Part shown: positions 19,166-27,872 of the stretch, piece after piece
How positions within the stretch are numbered: the stretch's first letter is position 1
How the letters are laid out: every line of letters begins with the position of its first letter
Assembly: GCF_008312895.1 (NCBI RefSeq)
Contig: NZ_VSSP01000001.1
Coordinates: 806,001 to 870,000 of the forward strand
DNA from: Luteimonas suaedae
GTDB taxonomy: Bacteria; Pseudomonadota; Gammaproteobacteria; Xanthomonadales; Xanthomonadaceae
Direction of reading: 5' to 3'
Length of the DNA: 64,000 nucleotides
Made by a program: the position numbers and the translations under genes
The notes under the pieces: model-generated
Database searches by the model: none
What the model was told of the DNA's origin: nothing
The model's input: only the letters and a program-made list of their open reading frames with translations

Positions 19166-19645
19166 ATGGAGATCGCCACCGAGTGCGTCGCCACCATCCA
19201 TTACACATTGACCGACGATAGCGGCCAGGTCATCGACAAGTCGCCCGAAGCGCGGCCGCTGAGCTACCTGCACGGCGCCGGCAACATCGTGCCCGGTCTC
19301 GAGAAGGCGCTTGCCGGCAAGAAGCCCGGTGATTCGCTGGAAGTCGACGTCAAGCCCGAGGAAGCCTACGGCGAGCGCAACGAGAACCTGGTCCAGGCCG
19401 TCCCGCGCGAGGCGTTCAAGGGCGTGGACTCGGTCGAGCCGGGCATGCAGTTCAAGGCGCAGACCGATCGCGGTCCGCTGCTGGTGACCGTGATCGAGGT
19501 CGGCGAAGAGCAGGTCAAGATCGACGGCAACCATCCGCTGGCCGGCCGCAAACTGCACTTCGCCGTCGAGGTCGCCGAGGTGCGCGAAGCCTCGCCGGAG
19601 GAAAAGCAGCTCGGCCAGGCGAACCAGCCGCAAGCCGCCGCCTGA
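19166..19645 (+). CDS. slyD: FKBP-type peptidyl-prolyl isomerase SlyD
   Basis: Cytoplasmic prolyl isomerase and chaperone of 159 residues. The FKBP halves VATIHYTLTDDSGQVIDKS and PLSYLHGAGNIVPGLEKAL flank an insert-in-flap domain (about 72-125, with GERNENLVQAVPREAF). The strand LAGRKLHFAVEVAEVREAS completes the fold. The C-terminus is Gln/Ala-rich and lacks the His/Cys metal-binding tail of E. coli SlyD. ATG start has GAGGAGA nine bases upstream. Monocistronic, followed by a hairpin. Confidence 0.9.
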   Translation: MEIATECVATIHYTLTDDSGQVIDKSPEARPLSYLHGAGNIVPGLEKALAGKKPGDSLEVDVKPEEAYGERNENLVQAVPREAFKGVDSVEPGMQFKAQTDRGPLLVTVIEVGEEQVKIDGNHPLAGRKLHFAVEVAEVREASPEEKQLGQANQPQAAA

Positions 19646-19666
19646 TCGGCCGACAGTCGGTCGAAC

Positions 19667-19697
19667 GCCGCCGGTGCCTGCGCGCCGGCGGCAGTTT
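19667..19697 (+). terminator. Weak terminator-like hairpin after slyD
   Basis: Stem GCCGCCGG/CCGGCGGC with a 10-base loop, followed by AGTTT. The T-run is short. Confidence 0.35.
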
Positions 19698-19850
19698 CCG
19701 TCATCGGGACCGAACCTCGCGTTCCGTCCGGTCCGGCACATGCCCGGCTCGCTCCCACAGATCGGACGCCTGTGTGCCTGGTCCACGATCAAACCCTTCG
19801 TGTTCGCGGAATCCCTGATGTGTTCAGAGGTTTCCTGGCAGGTACCTGCG

Positions 19851-20498
19851 CTACTGCCAGGCGTTGATCGTCCGCCGCAGGTTGTCGCGCGCCTGCGCGT
19901 CGTATCGCGCATGGAAGAAATCGCTCAGGAATATCCGCCGCTTCGCCAGCAGCGCCTTCAGGAATCGGCGGCGATTGAGCCGGAACAGCCAGCCCGGCAT
20001 GCGCTCCCGATATTCGGCGGCGATGCCCCGGTGATAGGCGTTGAATGCCGCCGGCTCGGCACCGAGGATCGCCATGTCGCAGTCGAGGAAGTGGCGCGTG
20101 TCGTCCGCTTCCGGGCCGCGGCCGAAATCGTCCGGACCGTGCTGGCCGTGTCGCGCCGTCAGCTCGATCAGGACTGCGACCCGCGCCGCATCCACCCCGG
20201 CCTCCGGCAACCAGCGTGCGATCGCTTCGACCGCCATCTGCGCCGAGCGCGCCTCGCTGTCGCGCCGACCGGCCTCGTACACCGCATCGTGGTACAGCAC
20301 CGCCAGCCAGATCTCGACCGGCTGCGTCCAGCCCGGGCCCGCGGCCACCTCGGCGTAGTGCCGCAACACCTCGCCGACGTGCGCGAAATCATGATAGGCG
20401 CGCGGCGGGCTTGCATAGGCGGACAGCAGCGCCTCGCGCTGCGGCTGCGGCAGGACGGGCACCGCGCATACGGCAAAGGGATCGTCGATGCGTGTCAT
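19851..20498 (-). CDS. HD-superfamily predicted metal-dependent hydrolase
   Basis: Protein of 215 residues. The YHDFAHV and LAVLYHDAVYEAG motifs give the His and His-Asp ligands of the HD fold, with ELTARHGQHG and HFLDCDMAILGA as further family blocks. It belongs with stand-alone HD proteins of unknown substrate. The start ATG gives MTRIDDPF; an in-frame ATG 42 bases upstream is possible but adds a non-conserved segment. It is separated by 100 bp from a membrane protein gene on the same strand. Confidence 0.72.
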   Translation of the reverse strand: MTRIDDPFAVCAVPVLPQPQREALLSAYASPPRAYHDFAHVGEVLRHYAEVAAGPGWTQPVEIWLAVLYHDAVYEAGRRDSEARSAQMAVEAIARWLPEAGVDAARVAVLIELTARHGQHGPDDFGRGPEADDTRHFLDCDMAILGAEPAAFNAYHRGIAAEYRERMPGWLFRLNRRRFLKALLAKRRIFLSDFFHARYDAQARDNLRRTINAWQ

Positions 20499-20597
20499 CA
20501 CGGGAGCGGGCCCTCGGCTCGTTGCGTCGCAGCGCCCCATACTGCGCCGCTTCCAGGTGCGACTCCATGCGTATCGCCGCGGCGCACGGCGTCCAGT

Positions 20598-21317
20598 TCA
20601 GCCAGGCGTCCGCGCATCGCGCCACAACCAGACCGACATCGTCGCCAGCCACAGCACGATGATCGCGATCAACACCTTCTGCGCCAGTCCGCGCGGCAGT
20701 TCCCGCCACAGCGCCAACAGCCAGACACCGGCGAAAGCGACCAGGGCCACGGCAAAGGCCACGGCGAATCGCCGCCGCCAGCGGCGATCGACGCGCAGCC
20801 GCCACGCCTGCAGCAGCATCGCCGTGGTCACGCACAGGAACGCCGTCTGCGCGGCGACGCCGTGGAGCCAGTTCCACAGCGTCGGCGGCAGGCAGGCCTG
20901 CGCGGTCGGTGCGAACGCAGCCACCCCGAGACCGGTCGCGGCCAGCAGGAACAACAACGTCGGCGCGCCGCTGCGCGCCGGATTGGGCAGCGCGCGATAC
21001 CAGCCGACCGCCAGCGCCACGATCGCGCAAGCCAGGGCAACGTAGCCCGCTTGCAGCCAGCGTCCTTCGTCGCCCAGCAGATAGAAACTCATCGGCGTGC
21101 GGATCCAGTCGAGCTCGGCGCGCACGAACTGCAGTGCGACCGCGGTCAGCACGAACAGCGCGATGCCGCCGAGGGCGGCGCCGGCCATGGGTCGCAAGAG
21201 CGGATCCGGGGCTGCGCCGGCAACGGGCGTCGGCGACGGCGGGGTCACCCTACCCGGCTTGGCCGCCCGCACGTCGTCGGTCGGCAACCGCCTGCTGTTG
21301 TCAGTCCTTCCGCTCAT
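20598..21317 (-). CDS. DUF998-like integral membrane protein
   Basis: Protein of 239 residues with a hydrophilic N-terminus (1-45) and about six membrane segments. Between the first two lies a conserved ELDWIRTPMSFYLLGDEGRWLQAG loop like that of the DUF998 family. Function unknown. ATG at 21317 is preferred over the GTG at 21323 because GGAGG lies seven bases upstream of the ATG and directly against the GTG. Neighbouring genes on the same strand give no functional hint. Confidence 0.62.
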   Translation of the reverse strand: MSGRTDNSRRLPTDDVRAAKPGRVTPPSPTPVAGAAPDPLLRPMAGAALGGIALFVLTAVALQFVRAELDWIRTPMSFYLLGDEGRWLQAGYVALACAIVALAVGWYRALPNPARSGAPTLLFLLAATGLGVAAFAPTAQACLPPTLWNWLHGVAAQTAFLCVTTAMLLQAWRLRVDRRWRRRFAVAFAVALVAFAGVWLLALWRELPRGLAQKVLIAIIVLWLATMSVWLWRDARTPG

Positions 21318-21410
21318 TCGCACCCCTCCCGCCAGAATGCGTCATGTGCGCGAAGCCCGCTCCCCGGATCACATCCGACCCGCATGGCGGGAGTGCACGA
21401 CGCATCGGAT

Positions 21411-21872
21411 TCATCCCGCCGCCGCAGGCCGGACCACCAGCACCGCCCCCATCGCCACCAGGGCCGCGCCCAGCAGCCGCCAGACATCCACCGGCCGCGT
21501 GGCGTTGAGCACGCCGAAATGATCGAACAGCAATGATCCGGCCACCTGCCCGAACACGATCAGGCAGATCAGCGCCGCCGCGCCCAGCCGCGGCACCAGC
21601 ACCGTCGCGCTCAGTACGTATAGCGCCCCGATCAGGCCACCCAGCCAGACCCACGACGGCTGCGATGTCACCGTCTGCGCATTGGGCAGCGACGTGCGCA
21701 TGACCAGCAGCGCCGCGCCGAGCGCCAACGTACCGACGAGGAAGGACACGAACGAGGCAAATAGCGGCCCTTCGGTGGCATGTCCCAGCCGCGCATTGAT
21801 CAACGCCTGCAACGGCAGCAGCACGCCGACCGCCGCCGCCAGCAGAATGCCGCCCAAGACTCCCAGGTGCAT
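21411..21872 (-). CDS. DMT-superfamily transporter, YdcZ (DUF606) type
   Basis: Integral membrane protein of 153 residues with five hydrophobic helices. Family marks are LPLQALINARLGHATEGPLFASFVSFLVG at the N-terminus and LIVFGQVAGSLLFDHFGVL in the fourth helix. This five-helix size is the half-transporter form that works as a dimer. The substrate is not known. The gene is not fused to a second half, and no pairing partner lies next to it. Confidence 0.78.
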   Translation of the reverse strand: MHLGVLGGILLAAAVGVLLPLQALINARLGHATEGPLFASFVSFLVGTLALGAALLVMRTSLPNAQTVTSQPSWVWLGGLIGALYVLSATVLVPRLGAAALICLIVFGQVAGSLLFDHFGVLNATRPVDVWRLLGAALVAMGAVLVVRPAAAG

Positions 21873-22042
21873 GGTCCAGACTCCGGATCGATGGAACGGG
21901 AAAGTCTAGGGCTTCGCGGCGTCGATGGCGCCCTCGGCGATGGAACGGTGTAGCCGGCGGTTCCGTCAAGGCAACGCAACGCGCCGCATCGACTCGCCGT
22001 CGTCCGCCACGCCCACCCTCGGCACCATCGGGCACGTCGGCA

Positions 22043-23617
22043 TCAGTCGCTTCCCGAGCGAGACAGGGCATAGAGGAGATCGACATACGATTTTTCGATA
22101 TCCGCCAGCCCCGCTGCACGCACACCGGACGCTGGGGTGATCAGCATGTATTCGTCCGGCCCGTGGGCACCCGACCCGTGCCCCAAACCGCCGAACACGA
22201 ACGGCAGTTCGAGCGTACGGGTGAACTGATAGAACGGCGCACTCCCTGCCAGCCACGGTGATACCCGGGGCATGGCGCCGTACTTGTTGAACACGCCGAT
22301 CGCGGCCTGCACCAGCGGCGCGTCGACCGAGGTGGCGGCGGCCGGGTATCCAGACATCGGGCGTATCTGGACGTCCTCGAAGCCTTGCGCGTCCAGGTGC
22401 GTCCGGATCATGCGATGCGCAGCTTCCGGCTCGAGCCCGGGCGGCAGGCGCGAGTCGATCTTCGCAGTGGCCACGTGCGGCAGGATGGTCTTCATGCCCT
22501 CGCCTGTGTAGCCGCTCCAGATCCCGTTGATGTTGAGCGTCGGGACGAACAGGTTGCGGATGATGGCCTCGCGGCCGTGCATGCCGCCGATCCATTGCGA
22601 CACGCCGAACGCCTCCTGCATCGCCGCATCGTCGGCGTGCAGGGCAAGGCCGTTGATCAGTCGCTGCTCCTCCTCGCTGGGGGCGCGCACCGCGTCGTAG
22701 TAGCCGGGAACAAGGATGGTGTTGCCGTCCGGCGTGGTCATCGAGGCGATGGCCTGCACCAGGCGCAAGGGCGGGGAGTCGACCAGCGCCTTGAGCGAGC
22801 CGTGCACTTCCGCCTTCGCCGGACCGCCCCACTCGCCGCCTTTCGACTCGAGTTCGAAGTAGATGATGCCCTTGACGCCGAGGTTCAGCGATACGTCGCC
22901 GTCCGGCCTCTGGAGGTTCATCGGGAAGAACGCGCCGTCGGCGGCACGCAGGCGATCGAGGTAGGGCTCGATCACGGCGCCGAAGTTCGGCGAGCCCAGT
23001 TCCTCCTCGCCCTCGGCGATCACGTACAGGTTCACCGGCAGGCTCCCGTGCTCCTGGATGATCGCGTCCACGGCATTGAGGAAGGCCCGCTCCGGACCCT
23101 TCTGGTTGGTGGCGCCGCGTGCCATGAGCACGGTGCCGAGTTCGTGCTCGACCAGTTCGCCGGCGAACGGATCCTCGATCCGCCAGTTCTCCTCGACCGG
23201 CTGCACGTCGTACATCATGTAGACGACCAGCGTGCGCTCGGCCCCGGCGTCGTAGTGTCCGAATACGCCGGGGTGCCCCGGCGTCTCGACCAGCGCGACT
23301 TCCTGGAAACCGAGATCGCGCAGGTCACCGGCGACCAGTTCCGCCATCTCGCGGATCCCGTCGTCCTGTGCGCTGACCGAACGCTGGCGCAGCCAGCGCT
23401 GCAGGTGTGCGAGATGGGCGTCGAGATCGGCGTCGATGCGCGCGTACACCGCATCGTGGCGACCCTGGTAGGCGGGGATCGACGCCGGATCGAACGCCTG
23501 GTCGGTCGAGAATTTCCAATCCGGGCGCGGCGCCTGGGCGTACGCACCGGGCAGAGCCGTGGTCGTTGCCGCCAGCGCCAGGAGCAGCGCGAGTGCCGTC
23601 GATCGAATACGCATCAT
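22043..23617 (-). CDS. Secreted M20 family metallopeptidase-like protein with altered metal site
   Basis: Protein of 524 residues with a signal peptide (cleavage near Ala-Tyr-Ala-Gln, residues 25-28), so probably periplasmic. M20 landmarks are DVQPVEENWRIEDPF (137-151), GATNQKGPERAF (168-179), EGEEELGS, a dimerisation lid in the middle and GSGAHGPDEY at the C-terminus. In active M20 enzymes the first motif reads HxD; here it is Met135-Tyr-Asp137, and the bridging Asp of the second motif is Asn171. It may use one metal or be catalytically changed. ATG start has GGAGG six bases upstream. Confidence 0.8.
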   Translation of the reverse strand: MMRIRSTALALLLALAATTTALPGAYAQAPRPDWKFSTDQAFDPASIPAYQGRHDAVYARIDADLDAHLAHLQRWLRQRSVSAQDDGIREMAELVAGDLRDLGFQEVALVETPGHPGVFGHYDAGAERTLVVYMMYDVQPVEENWRIEDPFAGELVEHELGTVLMARGATNQKGPERAFLNAVDAIIQEHGSLPVNLYVIAEGEEELGSPNFGAVIEPYLDRLRAADGAFFPMNLQRPDGDVSLNLGVKGIIYFELESKGGEWGGPAKAEVHGSLKALVDSPPLRLVQAIASMTTPDGNTILVPGYYDAVRAPSEEEQRLINGLALHADDAAMQEAFGVSQWIGGMHGREAIIRNLFVPTLNINGIWSGYTGEGMKTILPHVATAKIDSRLPPGLEPEAAHRMIRTHLDAQGFEDVQIRPMSGYPAAATSVDAPLVQAAIGVFNKYGAMPRVSPWLAGSAPFYQFTRTLELPFVFGGLGHGSGAHGPDEYMLITPASGVRAAGLADIEKSYVDLLYALSRSGSD

Positions 23618-23690
23618 CGTCAACCTCCGGTGGTCTGTCGGCACTATAAACGCGATGGCGGCACCGACGACCGCCCACGCCCACCGGCAT

Positions 23691-24632
23691 TCACGCCATC
23701 GCGGCACCGTTCTGCAGCGCCGCCTGCACGTCGCGCCGCGGCGGTGCGCCGAACAGGCGACGGTACTCGCGGCTGAACTGCGAGGGGCTTTCGTAACCGA
23801 CGCGATGCGCGGCGGCGGCGGCCTCTACCCCTTCCATCAGCATCAACCGGCGCGCCTCCTGCAGGCGCAGTTGCTTCTGGAACTGCAGCGGGGTCATCGC
23901 AGTGGCGGTCTTGAAGCGCTGGTGCAAGGTGGACGGGCTCATGTGCGCGGCGGCGGCGATCTGCTCGATGCGTAGCGGCTCGGTGTAGTGCGCCTTGAGC
24001 AGCTCGATCGCGCGGGCGATGCGCTGGGCGGCGCCATCGACATGGCACAGCGCCTGCAGGCGCGCGCCGAGTTCACCGGAAAGCACCCGGTAATGGATCT
24101 CGCGCAACGCCAGCGGCGCCAACACCGGCGCCTCGTCCGGGGTATCGAGCAAACGCACCAGCCGCAGGATCGCATCCAGCAGCGAAGCATCGGTGCGGGC
24201 AAGATACAGCGCCCGCCCGTTCTCCTGCGCGGGCGGCGGCGAGGCCGCCAGTTGCGTCGTCAGTTCGGCGACCGCCTGGGTGTCGATGTCGATGCGCAGG
24301 CAGAGGTATGGACGTTCCGGCGAGGCCTCGGTCACCTGTCCGGTCACCGGCACCGACATCGACACCACCAGGTAGTGCAACGGATCGTAGTGGTACAGGT
24401 CCTCGCCGAGCATGGCCTGCTTGCGTCCCTGCACTACGATGCAGAGGCTGGGGTGGTAGACGCACGCCAGCGGCTGCGAGGGTTCGTCGGCGCGGATCAG
24501 GGCCAGATCGGGCACGGCGCAGGCGTGCACGCCCGGTTGCGGCGCGTTGCGGATGATCCGGTCGGCCAGTTCGGCGCGCTGCGCCTCGGTGCCGTGGCGG
24601 GTGGCGATCACGTTGAAAGCGTTGTCGGGCAT
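23691..24632 (-). CDS. AraC family transcriptional regulator
   Basis: Regulator of 313 residues with the N-terminal cupin-like AraC_N domain (ACVYHPSLCIVVQGRKQAMLG and YLVVSMSVPVTGQV, about 60-120). The C-terminal double helix-turn-helix (about 205-300) has IEQIAAAAHMSPSTLHQRFK and AAHRVGYESPSQFSREYRRLFG. It is transcribed away from an aldo-keto reductase gene, so the 169-bp space between them probably holds its operator and it likely controls that gene. AGGAG seven bases before the ATG fixes the start. Confidence 0.88.
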   Translation of the reverse strand: MPDNAFNVIATRHGTEAQRAELADRIIRNAPQPGVHACAVPDLALIRADEPSQPLACVYHPSLCIVVQGRKQAMLGEDLYHYDPLHYLVVSMSVPVTGQVTEASPERPYLCLRIDIDTQAVAELTTQLAASPPPAQENGRALYLARTDASLLDAILRLVRLLDTPDEAPVLAPLALREIHYRVLSGELGARLQALCHVDGAAQRIARAIELLKAHYTEPLRIEQIAAAAHMSPSTLHQRFKTATAMTPLQFQKQLRLQEARRLMLMEGVEAAAAAHRVGYESPSQFSREYRRLFGAPPRRDVQAALQNGAAMA

Positions 24633-24801
24633 GGCGGCGGCTCCTGACCGGGGCATCCGTGATTATGCGCATCGACGCCGATGCCGCCAGCGCGGCGGGC
24701 GGAGTCGCGGAGGATCGGGCAAGAATGTTCCAGCAATGGACTAACCGCGACCGGCGGTCGGGGCCTAGCCTGTAGCTCCCCCGCAGCAGGAGATTTTCAG
24801 C

Positions 24802-25800
24802 ATGCATACATCCTTTCCCCGCCGCACCCTGGGCCGCCAGGGCCTCAGCGTGTCCGCGATCGGCCTGGGCTGCATGGGCATGTCCGACTTCTATGGCGAC
24901 AGCGACGAGGCGCAGAACCTCGCCGTGCTGAACCATGCCATCGACATCGGGGTGAACTTCCTCGATACCGCCGACATGTACGGCGTCGGCCGCAACGAGG
25001 CACTGCTGGCCAAGGTGCTGCGCGCGCGGCGCGACGAGGTCGTGCTGGCCACCAAGTTCGGCAACGTGCGCGCGCCGGACGGCGCCTTTCTCGGCGTCGA
25101 CGGCCGGCCCGAGTACGTCGCCGCGGCCTGCGATGCCAGCCTGAAGCGCCTCGGCATCGACCGGATCGACCTGTACTACCAGCACCGGGTCGATCCGAAC
25201 GTGCCGGTCGAAGACACCGTCGGCGCGATGGCGCGTCTGGTCGAATCGGGCAAGGTGCGCCACCTCGGGCTGTCCGAGGCGGCGCCCGACACGGTACGTC
25301 GCGCAGCGGCCGTGCATCCCATCGCCGCGCTGCAGAGCGAATACTCGCTGTGGACGCGCGAGGTGGCCGATGCCGTGCTGCCGGTCTGCCGCGAACTGGG
25401 CATCGGCTTCGTTCCCTACAGCCCGCTCGGGCGCGGCTTTCTCACCGGCGCCATCCGCAAGGCCGACGACTTGGCCGACAACGACTGGCGCCGCCAGAAC
25501 CCGCGTTTCCAGGGCGACAACTTCGACCGCAACTACGCGCTGGTGGAGGCGGTCACCGAGGTAGCCGAGGCGCGCGGCGCCACGCCCGCGCAGATTGCGC
25601 TGGGCTGGCTGCTGCACCAGGGCGAGGACATCGTGCCGATTCCCGGGACACGGCGCATCGAGCGCCTGGACGAGAACGCAGCCGCCGCGCGACTGCGGCT
25701 CGAGCCCGAAGACCTGGCGCGCATCGACAGCTTGCTTGCCGAGCATCAGGTCGCCGGCACACGCTACCCGGAAGCGCAAATGGGTTCGGTCAATCGTTAA
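24802..25800 (+). CDS. Aldo/keto reductase
   Basis: NADPH-dependent TIM-barrel oxidoreductase of 332 residues. The catalytic tetrad is present as Asp55, Tyr60, Lys85 and His128 (in [17 protein letters not shown] and LYYQHRVD), with the [12 protein letters not shown] loop typical of the YajO/AKR13 branch. The cofactor end is [15 protein letters not shown]. The substrate is unknown; members reduce aldehydes, methylglyoxal or phenolic carbonyls. An AGGAG precedes the ATG. It is divergent from an AraC regulator, and a strong terminator follows. Confidence 0.88.
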   Translation: MHTSFPRRTLGRQGLSVSAIGLGCMGMSDFYGDSDEAQNLAVLNHAIDIGVNFLDTADMYGVGRNEALLAKVLRARRDEVVLATKFGNVRAPDGAFLGVDGRPEYVAAACDASLKRLGIDRIDLYYQHRVDPNVPVEDTVGAMARLVESGKVRHLGLSEAAPDTVRRAAAVHPIAALQSEYSLWTREVADAVLPVCRELGIGFVPYSPLGRGFLTGAIRKADDLADNDWRRQNPRFQGDNFDRNYALVEAVTEVAEARGATPAQIALGWLLHQGEDIVPIPGTRRIERLDENAAAARLRLEPEDLARIDSLLAEHQVAGTRYPEAQMGSVNR

Positions 25801-25817
25801 GCGGTCCCGATGTCGGT

Positions 25818-25851
25818 CGAAGCGCCAGCCATCACTGGCGCTTCGGCTTTT
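25818..25851 (+). terminator. Rho-independent terminator after the aldo/keto reductase gene
   Basis: Perfect 11-bp stem CGAAGCGCCAG/CTGGCGCTTCG with loop CCATCA, then GCTTTT. Confidence 0.75.
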
Positions 25852-25858
25852 CGCGGCG

Positions 25859-25886
25859 TTTACACCTCAATCACTAATGTTAGGGT
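25859..25886 (+). promoter_or_regulatory. Possible promoter of the HPF-like gene
   Basis: TTTACA (25859-25864), a 16-bp spacer and TAGGGT (25881-25886), directly after the upstream terminator and about 45 bp before the start codon. Confidence 0.35.
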
Positions 25887-25931
25887 CTTCGCAAGGCCGC
25901 ACCGGCGGCCCGCCGTCGCACAGGAGCGCGA

Positions 25932-26240
25932 ATGAAGATCCAGCTCAACACCGATCACCATATCCAGGCCGACGAATCGGTCGTCCGCCATGCCGAAGAC
26001 AGCATCGGCAACGCGCTTGCACGCTATGCCGGACAGGTCACCCGGGTCGAGGTGCACCTGCGCGACGCCAACGCAGGCAAGGGCGGCGCGCAGGACAAGC
26101 ACTGCACGCTCGAGGCACGCCTGGAGGGCCGCCCGCCGGCCACCGCGTCCGAGGACGCCAGCACCGTCGCTGCGGCGATCACCGGTGCGGCGAAGAAGCT
26201 GGTGCGGGTGCTGGACAGCTCACTCGGCAAGCTCGGATAG
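25932..26240 (+). CDS. HPF/RaiA-family ribosome-associated protein
   Basis: Protein of 102 residues with the fold of ribosome hibernation factors: MKIQLNTDHHIQADESVVRHAE, then RVEVHLRDANAGKGGAQDKHCTLEARLEGRPP and a final helix AAAITGAAKKLVRVLDSSL. Such proteins bind the 30S decoding site in stationary phase or cold stress. It is short, with no dimerisation tail. It may be an accessory paralogue, since the main hpf gene is usually beside rpoN. An AGGAGCGCGA sequence precedes the ATG. Confidence 0.8.
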   Translation: MKIQLNTDHHIQADESVVRHAEDSIGNALARYAGQVTRVEVHLRDANAGKGGAQDKHCTLEARLEGRPPATASEDASTVAAAITGAAKKLVRVLDSSLGKLG

Positions 26241-26278
26241 CGCCATGCTCCGCGGTGCCAGCGACTGCATCGGCCCAG

Positions 26279-26363
26279 GCTGGCGCGCTGGCGGTGTACC
26301 TGTTGTCTAGCATCTGAGTTCGTCACCGGCCAGGCATTCGTGATCGACGGCAGCATGCCCGCA
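26279..26363 (+). pseudogene. Decayed C-terminal end of a short-chain dehydrogenase/reductase
   Basis: Two adjacent frames together read the classic SDR end. Frame 1 (26279-26314) gives AGALAVYLLSS; frame 2 (from 26310) gives ASEFVTGQAFVIDGSMPA. These match the family pattern of a hydrophobic helix, then SdeasfvTGq.fviDGG. A frameshift separates the two and the rest of the gene is missing. The fragment ends 14 bp before repeat copy 3, so loss of the gene and arrival of the repeat may be connected. Confidence 0.6.
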
Positions 26364-26376
26364 AGACGCAATACGC

Positions 26377-26516
26377 GTAGGAGCGCGCCATGCGCGCGAT
26401 GCCGCGGGTGTCGACAGGACCCGGCGGATGCCGCGATTCTGACCGGCAGGCGCGCCGGTCACCGGAATCCGCGGACGGCGAAGCACCCGCGGTATCGCGC
26501 GCATGGCGCGCTCCTA
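26377..26516. repeat. 140-bp element with inverted GTAGGAGCGC ends, copy 3
   Basis: Begins GTAGGAGCGCGCCATGCGC and ends GCATGGCGCGCTCCTAC, with the GACAGGACCCGGCGGATGCCGCGATTCTG interior of copies 1 and 2 and the same overall length. Its right end overlaps the 3' end of the glycosyltransferase gene: the TAG stop codon at 26516-26514 (minus) is the TAG of GTAGGAG. Confidence 0.8.
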
Positions 26517-27716
26517 CGTGGAGACGACGGCGATGCTGCTTTCGCTCCGTGCACCCAGTTCCTGATACAAGACTACCGCCCGCTGCATCAGCGCATCGTT
26601 GCTCCACGCCTTCGCATCCCCGGGCCCGGCTGCGGCCAGCGCCGCGCGCTCGGCGGGTGAGCGCAGCAGCGCGGCGACGTTTCCGGCGAACGCATCGATG
26701 TCCTCGCTGCTCACCCGTGCGCTGCGTGCATCGCGCAGCACCATAGCGGTGCCCATCACCGCGGTGGAGACGATCGGCACGCCCAGCGCCATCGCCTCGA
26801 TCAGCACCAGTCCCTGGGTTTCAGTGGGCGAAGCGAACACGAACACGTCGCCGGCGCGATAGCAGTCGAGCAGCTCGGTACGGCGATCGAGATTGCCGAA
26901 GAACCGCACGTGATCGCGCAGCCCGAGCTCCACGGTGAGTTTCCGCAACCGGGCGGCATCCGGCCCTTCGCCTGCGACGACGAGCAGCAGGTCTGGAAAC
27001 TCTCCGATCAGCCGTGCCACCGCCTGCAGCAGGAAAGCCACGTTCTTTTCCACCGCCAGCCTGCCTACCGTGACCAGGACCGGCCGATCGGCCGCGATGC
27101 CGTGGCGGGCGCGGAAGCGTCCGCCGTCGCCGCCCGCGAACTCGTCGAGTTCGATCCCCGTCGGCAGCACCGTTGATGGCGTGCGGACGCCGTAGCGCCG
27201 CAGCACGTCGGTCATCTGCGCGCTGGGCACGATGAGGTGGTCGACCCCATGGCACAGCCGGCGCGAAACCGCGCGCGCGAACGCTCGCAGCAACGGGGCG
27301 GGCAGCCATGGCAGGTAATGCGCCACGTACTCCTCGAAGTAGGTGTGGTAGGTCTCCACCGTCGGCCGCCCGGTCCGCTGCGCCAGGCGCACGCCGAGTT
27401 GATGGGCGCGGAACGGCGTATGGATGTGGATCACATCCCAGTGCCTTCCCGCGAGTTGCGGCAACACCCTGCGCAGCGCCGGCGCGCGGATCAGCCGGTC
27501 TTCCGGATCGAAGAAGATGACGCGCGCCGGCAGCCGCAGCACCTCGAGCCCGCCCTCAGCGTCGTGCGCCGCCTGCCCGCTGTCCGGGCCGTAGTCCGGC
27601 GCCACCAGGGTCACCCGGTGCCCCATGCGGATCAGCGCCTGGGCGAAGGTGCGGATCGAGGTCGACACCCCGTTGACCCGTGGAAAATACACGTCCGACA
27701 GCATGAGGATGTCCAT
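26514..27716 (-). CDS. Glycosyltransferase family 4 (GT-B)
   Basis: Retaining GT-B glycosyltransferase of 400 residues, probably cytoplasmic and membrane-associated, transferring sugar from a nucleotide donor to a lipid or glycan. The N-terminal half has LSDVYFPRVNGVSTSI and HIHTPFRAHQLG. The C-terminal half has VGRLAVEKNVAFLLQA, VVAGEGPDAARL and the ETQGLVLIEAMALGVPIV E-x7-E motif (GT4). It resembles diacylglycerol and mannosyl transferases of the PimB/MgtA type. The final codons run into repeat copy 3, which supplies the stop, so the natural C-terminus may have been slightly longer. Confidence 0.85.
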   Translation of the reverse strand: MDILMLSDVYFPRVNGVSTSIRTFAQALIRMGHRVTLVAPDYGPDSGQAAHDAEGGLEVLRLPARVIFFDPEDRLIRAPALRRVLPQLAGRHWDVIHIHTPFRAHQLGVRLAQRTGRPTVETYHTYFEEYVAHYLPWLPAPLLRAFARAVSRRLCHGVDHLIVPSAQMTDVLRRYGVRTPSTVLPTGIELDEFAGGDGGRFRARHGIAADRPVLVTVGRLAVEKNVAFLLQAVARLIGEFPDLLLVVAGEGPDAARLRKLTVELGLRDHVRFFGNLDRRTELLDCYRAGDVFVFASPTETQGLVLIEAMALGVPIVSTAVMGTAMVLRDARSARVSSEDIDAFAGNVAALLRSPAERAALAAAGPGDAKAWSNDALMQRAVVLYQELGARSESSIAVVST

Positions 27717-27780
27717 GCCCGGCGAGACTATGTCGGCAATATGACAGCCAGACGACGAATGGCGTTTCTGTGTGACCCTT

Positions 27781-27803
27781 GTGGGAGCGACGGGAGTCGC
27801 GAC
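27781..27803. repeat. Single REP palindrome
   Basis: GTGGGAGCGACGGGAGTCGC: stem GCGAC/GTCGC with loop GGGA, the REP form widespread in Xanthomonadales and pseudomonads. It lies between the glycosyltransferase start and the end of the YqjG-like gene. Confidence 0.65.
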
Positions 27804-27872
27804 CGGCAGCGATATACCGCCGCTGGCACAGGGAAGGTTGTCGCAGGCGTCGGAAACCCTCGCCGTTCAATA

